Below are positions 1-11,964 of a stretch of DNA of 64,000 nucleotides, piece after piece. The stretch lies in contig NC_091975.1 in the NCBI RefSeq assembly GCF_036711975.1, forward strand, positions 9,860,501 to 9,924,500. The letters run 5' to 3'. This stretch comes from Onthophagus taurus (Eukaryota; Arthropoda; Insecta; Coleoptera; Scarabaeidae). The stretch's first letter is position 1; each line of letters begins with the position of its first letter. The translations under genes and the position numbers were made by a program. The notes beneath the pieces were generated by a model that saw only the letters and a list, made by a program, of their open reading frames with translations, ran no database searches and was not told where the DNA came from.

Positions 1-119
1 ACATATTATTGTTGTATAATCTAACCTACAATTTTTTTTATGAAGTTGGTATGGAAACTGATGAATTAAAATTAGACAGTGACAGTTAAAACTTAACCTA
101 TAATTTTTTTTTGACATAC

Positions 120-822
120 CAATGTCTCCGTTCTGCTAATCCACTCCATAAAGTATCTGTTCTAACTTTTCGCTCGATTAATTTTTTCCATAACATTCCA
201 TCAGATATAACTCGAAACCATTCTTTACACACCAATTCGGCTGCGCATAAACTTTCCGCGTCTAAATATGACAAGATGTTTTCTGCTACATGGTCCAAAC
301 CTTTTTCTGTTTTAATTTTGGATAAAATAAATAAATTAATTAATTAAAAAGTATTTTTTAATCTTACTTGGTAATAAAGATATAAAATCTCTTTGTAGCA
401 TTGGTTTTAAATACGAATTGATGTGACCGTGTTGATAATGGCACATTCGAGCCAAAAGGTTTTCGACGAATTCCACTTGATCGGTTTCGCTCCATTTTTC
501 GAAATATTTTATACAGGTGTCTCGTTCGGTGTTGAATGTAGCTGAAGGTTCCTTTTTCCGAGCGGGGTCATACAGTATTGTCATGGGATACTGCATGAGA
601 ACAAAAAACGCTTATTAAAACATAAAGAAAACACAACCAATATGCTACACAAAAAGAGTCAAGATTAACAACAAAAAATATTGTATAAACTAAGAGGATG
701 GTTGACATGTGACATTGGTTATTAAAAGGTTTTTTTAAGTAATTATTTTAGCATAAAAATTAATGAACCTGCGAGTTACTGTTTGTATCTCCTATGACTT
801 TATCCGTTTCCATTTTTATCAT
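120..822 (-). CDS. slmb: slimb / beta-TrCP F-box protein, 5' coding exons (partial)
   Basis: Substrate receptor of an SCF ubiquitin ligase; the family recognises phosphodegrons in proteins such as beta-catenin/Armadillo and Ci. Three exons are visible on the minus strand: 822-769 (18 codons starting [12 protein letters not shown]), 590-368 and 306-120. All borders are GT/AG and the phases fit (0, then 1). The second exon encodes the dimerisation (D) domain ([31 protein letters not shown]). The third encodes the F-box ([41 protein letters not shown]). The WD40 propeller that binds substrates must lie beyond position 1, so the gene is cut by the window edge. The start was chosen at 822 because it gives the family N-terminus and an in-phase splice. 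It is divergent from FAHD1, with about 400 bp between start codons. The identity is very secure from the uninterrupted D-domain/F-box match. Confidence 0.95.
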
Positions 823-1225
823 TATTGTATCTTATAAAGAATAGGTAGAAAGTGGATCACACAAATGCTGATTATAACCATAAAAACGTTGCATTTAAAC
901 GACTCAGAACTTAAACTAAAACATCTCCGGCGTATCGTACGAAGTTAAAAAACGCTAATTGCTTGGAAATCTTGAAAATATAACCGAGTTTCGAGCAGAT
1001 TTAACTTAACTGTCACAATAACCAGTCAGAAGAGTCGGCTATGGATTACTCTTATTACTCATGTCCTCGGCGTGACGTCACTACGAGTTTTCTCTTTTCA
1101 CCGCTCGGTCGGTAATATTGGCGCCAAATTCAAAAATTTTAAAAGTCATTCTAACAAATAAATTTATTTACAACATTTAATCAACTCAAAACTTATTACA
1201 AAATCAGACGTAACGCAGATTAGTG
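823..1225. promoter_or_regulatory. Shared divergent promoter, slimb/FAHD1
   Basis: This is the only DNA between the two divergent start codons. It contains a perfect CRE/ATF palindrome TGACGTCA at 1073-1080 and a palindrome TTGGCGCCAA at 1118-1127 that resembles an E2F/DREAM site. The transcription starts themselves cannot be placed from sequence alone. Bidirectional use is inferred from the head-to-head layout. Confidence 0.55.
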
Positions 1226-2108
1226 ATGCACGATAATATGGACGACGTGAACAACATGGCTGGGAGTTTTAAAGAATTTACAAAGAATGGCAAAAAAATT
1301 TTAGGGGCTGCATTTAATTACCAGTAAGTTTAACTAATTAATTTAATTAAAGCGAATAATTTTATATTAGATTTCAATAAAACAAAGTTAGGTTAATCTG
1401 TCACAAACAGTATAATTTTTCATTTTTCAGCCGAGCTCTCCAAGCTGCAAAAGCCCCAAAACCTGAAAACCCCGTAATATTCATGAAATCATCAACATCA
1501 TACATAACAGAAGGAAATAAAATAAAAGTAATAATTAATTATTTCTAATCCAATTCTTAACGAATCCTTACGTTTTAGACCCCACAAGGGGCTGAAATCC
1601 TCGAAGAAGTTGAATTAGGGGTAGTAATCGGAAAGAAATGCAAAGATGTCGAAGAATTAGATGCAATGTTATACGTGGGGGGATATTGTTTAGCTTTAGA
1701 TTTAGGATTAAATAATCTTTTGGTGATAAAACTATCTTTTAAGTTATTTTTATTTCTTATTTCATTTTTTAGCCTGAATATCGCAAAAAAGGTTTTCCAT
1801 GGTGTATAAGTAAATCATTTGACACCTCGTGTCCTGTTAGCAGATTTGTCGACCTGGAAGAGCTAAAAGATCCGCATAACGTCGAATTATGGTGCAAAAT
1901 TAACGGGAAACTACAACAAACGGATAATACAAGCGATTTAGTGTTTAACATACCGCAATTGATATCTTATTGCTCGAAATACATGACTTTGGAACCCGGA
2001 GATTTAATTCTTACCGGAACCGGACCTAATTGCGGAATCATTAAACCAGGGGATACAATTTCGTGTGGTATGGGGGAAGTTGTTTGTATGGAATTTGATG
2101 TTGAATAA
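1226..2108 (+). CDS. FAHD1: Fumarylacetoacetate hydrolase domain protein (acylpyruvase FAHD1 type)
   Basis: The family hydrolyses acylpyruvates and decarboxylates oxaloacetate, usually in mitochondria. Four exons join in phase: 1226-1323, 1431-1527, 1579-1722 and 1773-2108, all with GT/AG introns. Visible motifs are KILGAAFNY near the N-terminus, PVIFMKSSTSYI, the metal-binding stretch EEVELGVVIGK, a conserved Asp in LALDLG, GFPWCISKSFDTSCPVS, and the C-terminal LILTGTGPNCGIIKPGD. These are the FAH-fold active-site and lid regions in the usual order, and the length (about 225 residues) fits FAHD1. Downstream in-frame Met codons at 1238 and 1256 could also start the protein; the first gives a longer leader. 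No strong mitochondrial presequence is visible. A poly(A) signal AATAAA follows at about 2175. Confidence 0.93.
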
Positions 2109-2911
2109 GATTAAAGATTTAAATTTGCCACAAATGTCATTTTTTTATGATTTAAGCGCCATCTATTATAATTAAATAAAAATTTAATTCTAATTTTAAT
2201 CCACTTTTTAATTAATTAAATTTAAATTTAAAATTATTGACGAAATAACGATTTAATAAATAAATATAATAAATTATAGTAATAAATAATTTTTTTTATT
2301 AGTGCCTATTATATATATAGTAGTAGTGACATCTATTTTATCAAAGAAAAGATTTTATTTTTGCCCCAATTCGACCTAATTTTAGTATTATTGCGTTTTA
2401 AAAGTAAAAATAATTTTAAAATGAGTAATTATTTCCGATTTGTAATAAATTTAAATTTGTTACTAAAATAATATCTTTAATATATAGCGCGCCATCTCTT
2501 GGAATTATTGAGTATGTAATAATTAATTAGAAAGCAAAGACATTTAAAATTAATTTTGCGTATTAATCGCGTTAATATTGGTTGTATTCTTAATTATAAC
2601 GTTAAATCGCGAAATTCGTCATAAAATTCGTTGATATGAGTTAATTGAGTGTTGAAAATTGAAATTTGGCGCCATATTTCGTAAAATTATATTCCCGCCA
2701 TTTCGGTTCCTACACTGTGTTATTGTAAGTACCCCTCTAAGGCTAAATGAAAAGTCGTATCTACAACACGCTGGTGGTGGCGGCTAATCGATGACTGACA
2801 AGTACACTCTTCTTGATTATAAGCCGATTTGAAAATCAGAGGTTACGTACCGTTCGATGTTGCGCGGCTACCGCATCCATTAATTTTACCCGAATAAATC
2901 GATTATTAACG
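2109..2911. promoter_or_regulatory. Intergenic AT-rich spacer and ANP32 promoter
   Basis: 2109-2640 is AT-rich with poly(A) signals and no gene visible. Close to ANP32 there are two E2F-like sites, TTTGGCGCC near 2665-2673 and TTCCCGCC at 2692-2699, ahead of a short 5' leader. Such sites would fit a proliferation-linked nuclear protein gene; this is inferred from motif matches only. Confidence 0.4.
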
Positions 2912-3822
2912 ATGGAGAAACGTATCGAGTTGGAAAAGCGCGGCAAAGATGCCGCGGACGTAAGTATTTCATTCAAAAAAACTCCAACACCAAACATATC
3001 CCAATCCATGTGTTCGTTTTAGATCAAAGAGTTAAATTTGGACAATTGCCGAAGCACTAGCATCGTCGGCCTCACCGACGAATTCTGTAACCTCGAATCC
3101 TTGAGTTTAATCAACGTGGGTTTGACCTCACTAAAAGGTTTTCCACGGTTACCCAACCTAAAAAAACTCGAACTTAGCGACAACAGAATCGTCAATGGCC
3201 TCAATATTTTGGCCACAAGTCCCAAGTTATCCCATCTGAACCTTAGCGGGAACAGAATTAAAGATTTGGAAACATTAAAACCATTGCAAGACTTCAAAAA
3301 TCTTAGAAATCTCGATCTTTTTAATAATGAAGCTACAATGATGGCTGATTATAGAGAGAGAGTGTTTAAGCTGATACCAAGTCTTAAATTCCTTGATGGT
3401 TATGATGCTGAGGAACATGAAGTTGATGAAAGCGACGTTGATGATGAAGTTAATGGCAATGATGATGATTCTGATGAGGAAGGGAACGAAGATGGTAAAA
3501 AAAATAGTTTAATAAAGGCGTATTTAATGTTATTTTGATTTTTATAGAAGGAACCAGTGATGAAGATGAGGAATATGTTGGTTTAAATGCGGTTTATTCT
3601 GAGAATTTGGATGAAATGACTGATGAAGGTGATTATGAGGCTGGGGAAGAGGAAGAGGAGGAGGATGGGATCGAAGAAGAAGAGGAGGAAGGTGATGAAG
3701 AAAATGAAACTCCAGAAGGTGAGTATTTTTGATTAAATTTGATAATCATAATAAATAATAATGTTATAGAACAAACGAGGGGTAAGAAGAGAAAGCATGA
3801 AGATGAAAGTGAGGGAAATTAA
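2912..3822 (+). CDS. ANP32A: ANP32 acidic leucine-rich nuclear phosphoprotein
   Basis: Nuclear histone-chaperone/phosphatase-inhibitor family protein (called Mapmodulin in flies). Four exons: 2912-2959, 3023-3494, 3548-3718 and 3770-3822. The introns are 50-63 bp, with GT/AG borders and matching phases, giving 247 residues. The N-terminus [16 protein letters not shown] runs into [19 protein letters not shown], the ANP32 signature. Leucine-rich repeats follow ([53 protein letters not shown]), then the LRR cap [17 protein letters not shown]. The C-terminal third is a long Asp/Glu tract spread over exons 2-3 and ends in a basic KKRKHED that could act as a nuclear localisation signal. Length and domain order match the family. 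Intron 2 cuts within the acidic tail. A poly(A) signal lies near 3919. Confidence 0.95.
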
Positions 3823-6025
3823 GAGATAAAACCGAAAAGAATTGTTTTTAGTATATAGTGTGGTTAAAAACGGACGCGAAGTGTGACCACGTTTCTTTTA
3901 CAATTACAATTAAATTAAAATAAAGAAAAATAATTACCCTAAAACGCCCTCGAAATCGCCCCATAATCGTTGGGGCGCCGTAGGGGGCCTCTCTGGCTGT
4001 GCTACACATCCACATACGCGTACGTTGCGATTTGAATCAATTCTAAAACACAACAAAAAAAAAAAATAATAAAAAAGAAGCAAAATGTAGCAGCCAGTTT
4101 TTTAAAAAACGTGTAAAATTTCACCCCAATACAAAAAAAAAAGTAAAAATTAAAGAGAAATGAAAATTTAATAAAGAAAAAAAGGAAAATAGTACATATA
4201 ATAGTAAATATACATTATAAATATATATATTTTGTATTATACGTACATTTTTTTTATATAAGTTAAAAAATGTTAATAGATGTAATTTAAATTTAGTGAA
4301 AAAATACAAAAAAAAAAATAAAATACGGAGGGTAGCGGATCATGTAAAATAATCAAAAAGAAAAAAAAATTAAGAACAAAACCAAAAGAAAATTTTATTA
4401 ATAATAAAAAAAGATGGTTTTGTTATTGTGGTGTTACGCGCCCTCCGCTTTTGGATGAACGTTAAAATTATTAAAATGCAGTCATAAAAAAAGTTTTCTC
4501 ATAAAGAAATGGAATTGTTATTCTCTAGAACCACGCAAAAGTACAAATATTAAATTAAAAATGTGAAAAGAAAGAAAAGCTAAAGGGGGGCGCGTTCGAA
4601 CATAACAATTAAAATGAAATTAATGAACCTAACCCATTTAAAAAAAAATCGAGGCAAATGAAAGGTGAAAAAATAAAATAAATTAAAAAAATAATAATAT
4701 TAATTGTATATTGTTATGTTTTTTAGATACACGTTACTGTTTCATCAATTTTATCTGTACGCCGTAGTATTATATTTTAGTTTTTACCTATTTAAGAAGT
4801 AGTTTTGAAAAATTGGTTTATTACTTATTGAATTAACGGAGCCAAGTATCTGTATTAAAACTTAAAGAGCAGAATTAACAGATTTTATAACAAAAAGAAT
4901 CGCTTGTGCATTAAATTCGTTCCATTTTCAAATTTCTTTTTTACGTTCTCAGTTTAATGCACACGCATTTCTAAATAATTACCTAGAAATTATTCACCAA
5001 ACCTCCCTCCTTCCCCGTTTTTATGTTTCTTATTTTTATGACTACACGTCATTTTTCATCAGTGTATTACTTATTTAGTTTGATAGAGAGATACTAGTTT
5101 ATGCATTTTTGTAATAATATTTTATTATATAATCTTTTTCTAAGCATAACTTTGTATTTTCTCCTATTACTTTCTTATAATAAATCCTTTATATTTAAAT
5201 CATTTTAAACGTCACAATCAAACACATTTTTTTTTTAAGAATTTGATAAAATGACGTTCATCATGCTAATTAATACTTTGAAGGGGTTTGAAAGATTTTA
5301 AGTTAAAGAAGTATAATTCTGAGTAGGTTATTTCTTAATTAAATTAAATAATAAAAATTATATTTTTTGCAAATATTCCAATTGATTGAATTTGAAGAGG
5401 ACGATCCCTTTCATTCAAGATTAAGTTAAATCTTGAGAGATGCGACACTGAAGACTTAATCAGAACTTTCTTTTTTAATCAAGAATTGGAGTGTGGTGTA
5501 TTAATTAATTTCTGAATTCCTAATCCTCTCCATAAAGAAATAAAAAGGAAACTAATCCCAATCCAATACCTTGCTGACCCAATTAGAACAGAAAAAATCA
5601 AGGTAAGATATTTCAAATTAATCCAAAATGTGCCTTTTTTATCTTAAGCTGGTGTTTTAAAACGATTTTTTTTCCAAATTGTATAGTTCTCTTATGATGT
5701 GTTTTCAAAGAGGAGCCAATAACGCTCGAGGAAGTGCAAATGCTATCAAGAAAATGAAGAATGATAGCTGGGGAGGTTAAAATAGTATCAGAAATGGCAG
5801 AAAAACTTAAAGAAATCTTAAAAACAAGACATGTACAAGAATATAATATAAATATATATGAGGCAAAATGCCTACAATATATAATGACTTGCATTGAAGA
5901 AGACGGCGGGTTTTAGATCAAGATGACAAACACAAATTTTCATTTTCCCATGCGCTCAGTCATAGCAATACTACAACAAGCAAGTAATACAACATAATTT
6001 CTTTATTATCTTCAGAAGATTACAC
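3823..6025. other. ANP32 3' UTR and AT-rich intergenic DNA
   Basis: The region is very AT-rich, with many AATAAA hexamers and homopolymer runs. Around 3940-4030 and 4430-4460 there are brief GC-richer stretches. No conserved ORF is visible. 5690-5930 has weak, stop-interrupted coding character on the plus strand (several short Lys-rich stretches), possibly an old element remnant that I cannot name. Confidence 0.4.
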
Positions 6026-7610
6026 TATACAGGGTGTCTCACGTAACTGGTTCGTTAGAACTTTTTCAAGTTCCACTATTCGTAGAGATTTGAAATTTTG
6101 GTAGCATGGGTTGTTCATTCGGAACTTTCGATCTAAAATATTTTCAAGATGGCCGCCACTTTCGGTCTACCGGAAGTAGACCATAACTTCGCTATTTTAG
6201 ATGGAATGTTATAGTTTTTATTACACAATTTAATTGTACGTAAAAAAATAGGTTGACTTTGATAAATATTATTGGTACCTAGCGTTTTTCGTTTTCGAAT
6301 TATTTTGGTTTTAAACTTTTTTTGGTAAATTTCAACATGCTCTTTAAAAGTCCATATCTCAGCCAAAGTTCATTCAAAAAAGATCTACTTTGGCACGATT
6401 ACTCTTCAGATGTTGTCAAATAGATTGTCATTTGTTGTATCGGAGTATCTTATACAGGTGGTCAAAAATAGAATTACTGTTTCTCCATATTCAATGGCGA
6501 GAAAGTCGAAAATTTTAAATGGAACGCCCCATATTTTTTCAGCCTATCAGAAAGAGAGTTTAATTCTCTACAAATTATCTATAAACATTCCCATACCTAT
6601 TTATTGTAGTTTGCCTTATATTGCGAAATTTATTAAAACATGCACGAAATACAGGTTTTTTTATTAGAAAGCTATGGAATTTTGACAGTTTTTTATCCAT
6701 GTTTGTATTATTGTTGCCATTAGTTACATTTGACGACGGGTGTAAGTTATTAAACATCATGGTAAATTATTCCACCGCCGATATTTGAAATTTATTTTGT
6801 ATTGATGGCGAATGTAATAAACTTTCGCACAAGACGTGTCGATCACTTAATGAGAGATGCCTAACAAACCTAACGCCCATCACAAGGAAAAATTTCAAAA
6901 AATTGATAAAGAATTTATTAGTTCTGGATATATCGAGACCAAAAGAAATCGCATATTTCCGGTCACCAGTGACGAAGACAGCGAAATAAATAATTTAATG
7001 TATTTTATTGCATTTTCAAATTCAATTTAGTAATAAATTTATATTATAAATTTATGTTTCTATTCAAATCTAACTTTTGTCATTAACTTTTTGTTCTAAT
7101 AGTTTCATTTATTTGTTATTTTTGGTAAGTAAAAGCTAGTAAACTAAAAGATTATCAATCGTAGTTAATAGTACAAATAATAATAGAAATAAATTAAACA
7201 AAAAACTGTCAAAATGTCATGGCCTTCTAATAAAAATACAAACGGTTTCCTGCATTTTCTGCATGTTTTGATAAATTTACGAATATGAGAGAAACTACAA
7301 TAAATAAGTATAGGAATGTTTATAGATAAATTGTAGAGAATTAAATTCCCTTTCGTGTAGGCTAATAAAATATGGGGCGTTCCATTTAAAATTTTCGACT
7401 TTCTCCCCATTGAATATAGAGAAACGGTAATTCAATTTTTGACCACCTGTATAAGATACTCTGATACAATATATGACAATCTATTTGAGAGCATCTAAAG
7501 AGTAATCGTGCCAATTTAGAGCTTTTTTGAATGAACGTTGGCTGGGATATAAGGTTTTAAAGAGCATGGTGAAATTTGCCAAAAAAAGCTTACGTGAGAC
7601 ATCCTGTATA
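6026..7610. mobile_element. Long inverted-repeat (foldback) element with TACAGGGTG ends
   Basis: The left end TACAGGGTGTCTCACGTAA (from about 6028) is mirrored by TTACGTGAGACATCCTGTA at the right end (to 7610). The arms continue inward for hundreds of bases: 6400-6700 pairs with 7200-7500, for example the segment around ATGGAACGCCCCAT and TATAGATAA. The right arm lacks most of 6046-6320, so the arms are unequal. The loop (6720-7160) is unique and contains a short open stretch starting at about 6859 (MPNKPNAHHKEKFQK). No transposase is recognisable, so it is non-autonomous. The TA-rich borders suit a TA-targeting transposase. Confidence 0.8.
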
Positions 7611-7617
7611 ATAGCAT

Positions 7618-7703
7618 ATTAAAAAACAAGTTTCATAAGACTCGCTTGAAATGCACGAATTCAAGTTCAATGAGTGCTTCAAGTCTTATGAAACGTGTTT
7701 TTT
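7618..7703. repeat. Short inverted repeat (hairpin)
   Basis: AAGTTTCATAAGACTCGCTTG near 7628 is matched in inverse by CAAGTCTTATGAAAC at about 7678-7692, separated by some 30 bp. It lies directly beside the 6026-7610 foldback but is not part of its arms. Function is unknown. Confidence 0.55.
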
Positions 7704-7994
7704 ATACTATTTTTTTGTAATTCGCGTTTTTATCCTTTTTTTATAAAAAATTATATAAATTTTGATAATGTAGGGAAATAGATATGTAGCAGTTGGTAAC
7801 ACTTCAAATTGAAATTTGAATTGACAATTAGAAATGTCAAAACACAAAATGTAAAAAAAAATTTTTTCATTGTAGACCTATTTGTATTCGATGCTAAGAA
7901 CGTGTTTAAACATCTATAGATAAAAATTGTCACGCTGACAACTAGAAAAATTAATGACACAATGTGACCAACTTGAACTGGTTCCATAAAATGT

Positions 7995-8160
7995 TACTAA
8001 AATTCTCTAAAATATTTTTATTGCAATGTTTAATTATAAACCCGCTATATCTCGTTAAGGAGGCACTTGCGACCCCATGTATATTAAGGCTTTTCATCTT
8101 AATTTTTGATGTATTACCTGCCCTAGAAATCTGCCGGAATTTTTTTGAATCATCTGTATA
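7995..8160. repeat. MITE fragment, same family as 63455-63859
   Basis: From about 8035 to 8160 this stretch matches the right arm of the element at 63455-63859 almost base for base (TATCTCGTTAAGGAGGCA, CGACCCCATGTATATTAAG, GTATTACCTGCCCTAGAA). It ends with the same TTTGAATCA(C/T)CTGTATA terminus. The left arm with the opposite terminus is not visible, so this copy is truncated. The LINE at 8281 starts shortly after it. Confidence 0.75.
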
Positions 8161-8283
8161 TAGTAGAATAGTGGTTTATATACAGTATGTCCCCAGATCA
8201 AGTTACAAAGAAAAAAAAATTTTATTACTGATTTTTCAAACTTATCTCTGCATAAAATAGATAAAAATAGATAAAGCGGGAAT

Positions 8284-9103
8284 TCAACGCCAAATGCGTG
8301 GAGCTCTCCAAAGCTGCGGCCTCGGCGCTCTCCGCCCCAGGCTCGTCATGGCAGTGTCCTGGTTGCCGTCCGTCTTCTAACCGTAGAAAAACTATGTTGC
8401 CGCATGACTTCGATAATCGCGGTGTGGCCTCCACTCCGACAATCGAGGCTGTCTATGAGATGGTTAGCGAGATACGTTCGGAGCTTAGATCTATGAAAGC
8501 TAGAAATGATGAGCTAATGACCTCGGTTCAATTCTGCAGCGATCAAATAGCCGATTTATCAAAGAAAAGTGCATGGTTATTGATAGCCTTTCTTCCGATA
8601 ATGTACGGTTGAGGAAACAGGTCGACACCTTGTCGGATAGGGTTGCGGACTTGGATCAGTACTCCAGACGTAACAATCTGGAGATACAGGGCGTACCTGA
8701 GGCGGCCAACGAAAACATTGTCGTTGTTATGAATAAAATCGTCGGCTTTCTCGAGGTCCCGTTAAAATGTGATGATATTGACGCTATACATCGAGTACCT
8801 CACATCGGCGATGTGAGTCGACCAAAGAACATCGTCGTGCGTTTCTGCAATCGTACCAAACGCGATTCTTTTCTCGCCGCTGCCATTGTCAAGAAGCGCT
8901 CCCTTCCCAAGGGTTCCCGTCCTGGTTTTTTGATTGATGGCCTATCACAGCAATGTTTCATCAATGAACACCTTACTGTAGCGAATAAAAAACTGTTCAG
9001 CGCCGCTAGGGCCACGGCTAAAGAAAATGGTTATAAATATGTCTGGACGCGCAATTGTAAAATTCTTGTCCGTAAAAACGACAGTAGTTCAGTTTTACAG
9101 TAG
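8284..9103 (+). pseudogene. LINE ORF1 (PHD-like finger, coiled coil, RNA-binding)
   Basis: The upstream frame opens with FNAKCVELSKAA and SSWQCPGCR, the end of a PHD-type zinc finger typical of ORF1 in CR1-like insect LINEs. It then enters a heptad-like region (MVSEIRSELRSMKARNDEL). Near 8570 the frame shifts by one base and continues as VRLRKQVDTLSDRVADLDQ, then YSRRNNLEIQGVPE and IDAIHRVPH, the ORF1 RRM-like core. The protein ends at 9103. ORF1 proteins bind the element RNA. The missing start and the frameshift make it a pseudogene. Confidence 0.75.
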
Positions 9104-9146
9104 TTCTCTTCATGTATAAGCAAACTTAGATATTTTCTAACTCGCA

Positions 9147-11964
9147 ATGGCGTCTAATAAATTCATCTCCCTCTACTATCAAAACGTACGCGGCTTACGC
9201 AGTAAAGGTACTATTTTCTATACAAATCTGCTGAGTGCGGATTTGGATGTTGTCTGCCTTACGGAGACCTGGCTTTGTCCCGGAATTGAATCTGCAGAGT
9301 ATTTTCCTGATTCATATGTGACTTACAGGCGTGACCGACACATTAATGATGATTCGGGTGCTCGGCGTGGAGGTGGTGTGTTGTTGGCTGTGTCGAAAAT
9401 GATCTCCAGTGCGGAACGACCGGGTTTGTTCGCGGACGTTGAAGCAGTGTGTGTTGCGTTGTCTAAGTGCTTAACATATGCTGTGTTTATATTCCGCCAT
9501 GTGACAATGTTGCACTCTCGCGATTTTCCAGGTCTTTAATTGATGTAATTGAGCGACACCCTAATGATGGTTTTCTCATTTGTGGTGATTTCAATATCCC
9601 GGAAATCGGGTGGTCTTTTGACCCCGTCCGCCGCTACTGTGTCCCGTCCAGGGCAACTTCTGCAAGAGCTACAGAGTTCTTGGACTTCGTCTCTTTGGCT
9701 GGTTTATCCCAATTAAATCATCATTGTAATGACTTTGGTAACGTTCTTGATCTTGTTTTTTCCTGTAATGTATTTCATTGCGAGGTGATCATGCTTTGGT
9801 GCCGGAGGACCGTGCTCATACTACGCTAGATATATCATACAAATTCTTAATTCCTAGAAATTTATCCCACTGTAGTGAACCAATATATAATTTTAAAAAG
9901 GCATCATTTGATCAAATCACTTTGTACTTAAATGAGGTGCCCTGGCGGGATCGTCTGAGCGATGGAACCGTGGACGAGGCTGCCACTTATTTTTACGAAG
10001 TGCTATCTGACGCTTTTAAACTTTTCGAGTCTTCGTACTCGGTTTTCCGTACTGGTTCTCAAAAGAAACTATAAAAGTAATTCGTGAAAAACGTAAGATG
10101 CACAAGAAGTGGAAGCGGTATAGAAATCGCCTGGACTATTTAACTTTTTCCCTTTTAAGGGGTCGCTCAAAGTTCCTTATCGATCGTGATTATCGCAATT
10201 TTATTGTCAGTGCGGAGAGCAGTATATGGCATGATCCCAAAAGGTTTTGGTCATTTGTTAGAGCTAAGCACGCGACAAGTGACTTGCCTGCAGAGGTTGC
10301 GTTTGACGGTGTCACTGCTACCGATGGTGCACATATCTGCGACCTTTTTTCTCGCTACTTCGGCTCAGTATTTAATGCTTCGCGAACCTGATGCTTCGTG
10401 TGGTAGCCCCCGTTTTTGCGACCTGTCTCTACAATTTGAGCAGGTTGAGATCTTGAAAGCTCTTAGAGCTGTTAACCCTTCCGGAGGGCCAGGTGGTGAC
10501 GGTATACCTCCTATTATAATAAAAAATTGATGTGAATCTCTTAGTGAACCGTTATCAATCCTGTTCAATAGATCTCTGAAAGACTGTGTCTTTCCGCTAG
10601 TCTGGAAGCGGACCTCTGTGGTGCCTATTTTTAAATCTGGCTGTAGAAGCATGGTCGAAAACTACAGACCAATTTCTTTGTTGCCCATTTTTGGCAAGGT
10701 CCTTGAGAGCTTAATTTACAAGCCTATTTTTTACACTGTAAAAAATGTTTTGGACCCTCGACAACACGGTTTTTTTGCTGGTCGTTCGGTAGAGACCAAT
10801 CTTTTCGAATATACTAATTACATTTTGCATTCTTTCGATGACAACTGCCAGGTGGACTCTGTTTATACTGATTTTAGTAAAGCTTTTGATAAAGTTGATC
10901 ATCGGCTCTTACTACAAAAAATTGAACATGTTGGTTTACCCTACAGCATTCAACAGTGGCTTGCTTCCTACTTGGCTGATAGAACGCAGTCGGTTACAGT
11001 TAGAGGTTTTTCCTCGCAGACGGTGTCAGTCTCATCCGGCGTACCTCAGGGAAGTATTCTTGGACCTCTGCTTTTTAATATTTATATTAATGACATATTT
11101 AAGTGTTTTAAACACGCTAACTGTTTAATGTATGCAGATGATCTAAAGATCTTCTGCCGCGTGTCAAATCCTAGAGATTGTTCTGCTCTTCAGCGTGATC
11201 TATACGAACTTGCTCAATATTGTTGCACAAACTTCATCACCATGAATTATAGTAAATGCTTTACAATTACTTTTACAAAAAAGCCTGGTCCCATACGCTT
11301 TGACTACATCATTGGAGGGAAGTTGTTGAACAGGGTTACTTCTATAAGAGATTTGGGCGTGACGTTTGATAGTAAGCTATTATTCAGTGAGCACGTCGAT
11401 TCGGTGGTTAGCAAGGCTTTTCGTATGCTTGGTTTCGTCATGAGATCGGCTGCTGATTTTACCGACACTAATTCATTAATGACTCTCTATTATACGTATG
11501 TATTTAACATTTTGAATTATTGCACTGTTGTATGGAATCCACAATATAATATATTTGTGGAACGACTAGAGCGTGTCCAAAAGAGATTCGTTCGTTTTTT
11601 ATGCTGGAAATCTCATACTACCTATGCTGACTACAACTCGGCGTGCCAATCTTTCCACTTGTTACGACTTGGCCAACGGCGACTTGCTAATGATATAATA
11701 CTTTTATATAAAATAATTCATAACATTTATAAATCATCCTCGCTTACATCACTGATTAACTTCCACGTCCCGTCCAGATCGCTTCGTTTTGATTTTCTGT
11801 TCTTTACTACAACTCCGCGCACTAACTCCTATCAGCATTCGCCATTGCTGCGCTCTGCTCGCTCTGCTGACCGCCTTGCCATTGACATATTTGCGTACGA
11901 TTCCTTAATCTCCTTTAAAAGAGCGACCCTTGCTGCTGTTGGGAACATGCCGTATATAGATTAA
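9147..11964 (+). pseudogene. LINE ORF2: endonuclease plus reverse transcriptase
   Basis: It begins MASNKFISLYYQNVRGLRSK, the APE endonuclease N-terminus, with [15 protein letters not shown] and ICGDFNIPEIGW behind it. The frame breaks near 9480-9530, 9780, 10070 and 10390, and there is an in-frame TGA at 10528-10530. After that the RT is open for 448 codons: YRPISLLPIFGKVLE, QHGFFAGRSVETNL, DFSKAFDKVDH, SGVPQGSILGPLLFNIYIND and the catalytic YADD. A C-terminal thumb region follows (TSIRDLGVTFDSKLLF, LNYCTVVWNPQY). The domain order equals that of CR1/Jockey LINEs. The intact RT half with a damaged EN half suggests moderately recent decay. Confidence 0.88.

Noticed and set aside
111..347. Plus-strand open frame over the slimb exons
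   Set aside because: It is the complement of the F-box exon on the minus strand and has no domain of its own.
5613..5894. Minus-strand 93-codon frame
   Set aside because: Low-complexity hydrophobic translation in AT-rich DNA without splice or domain support.
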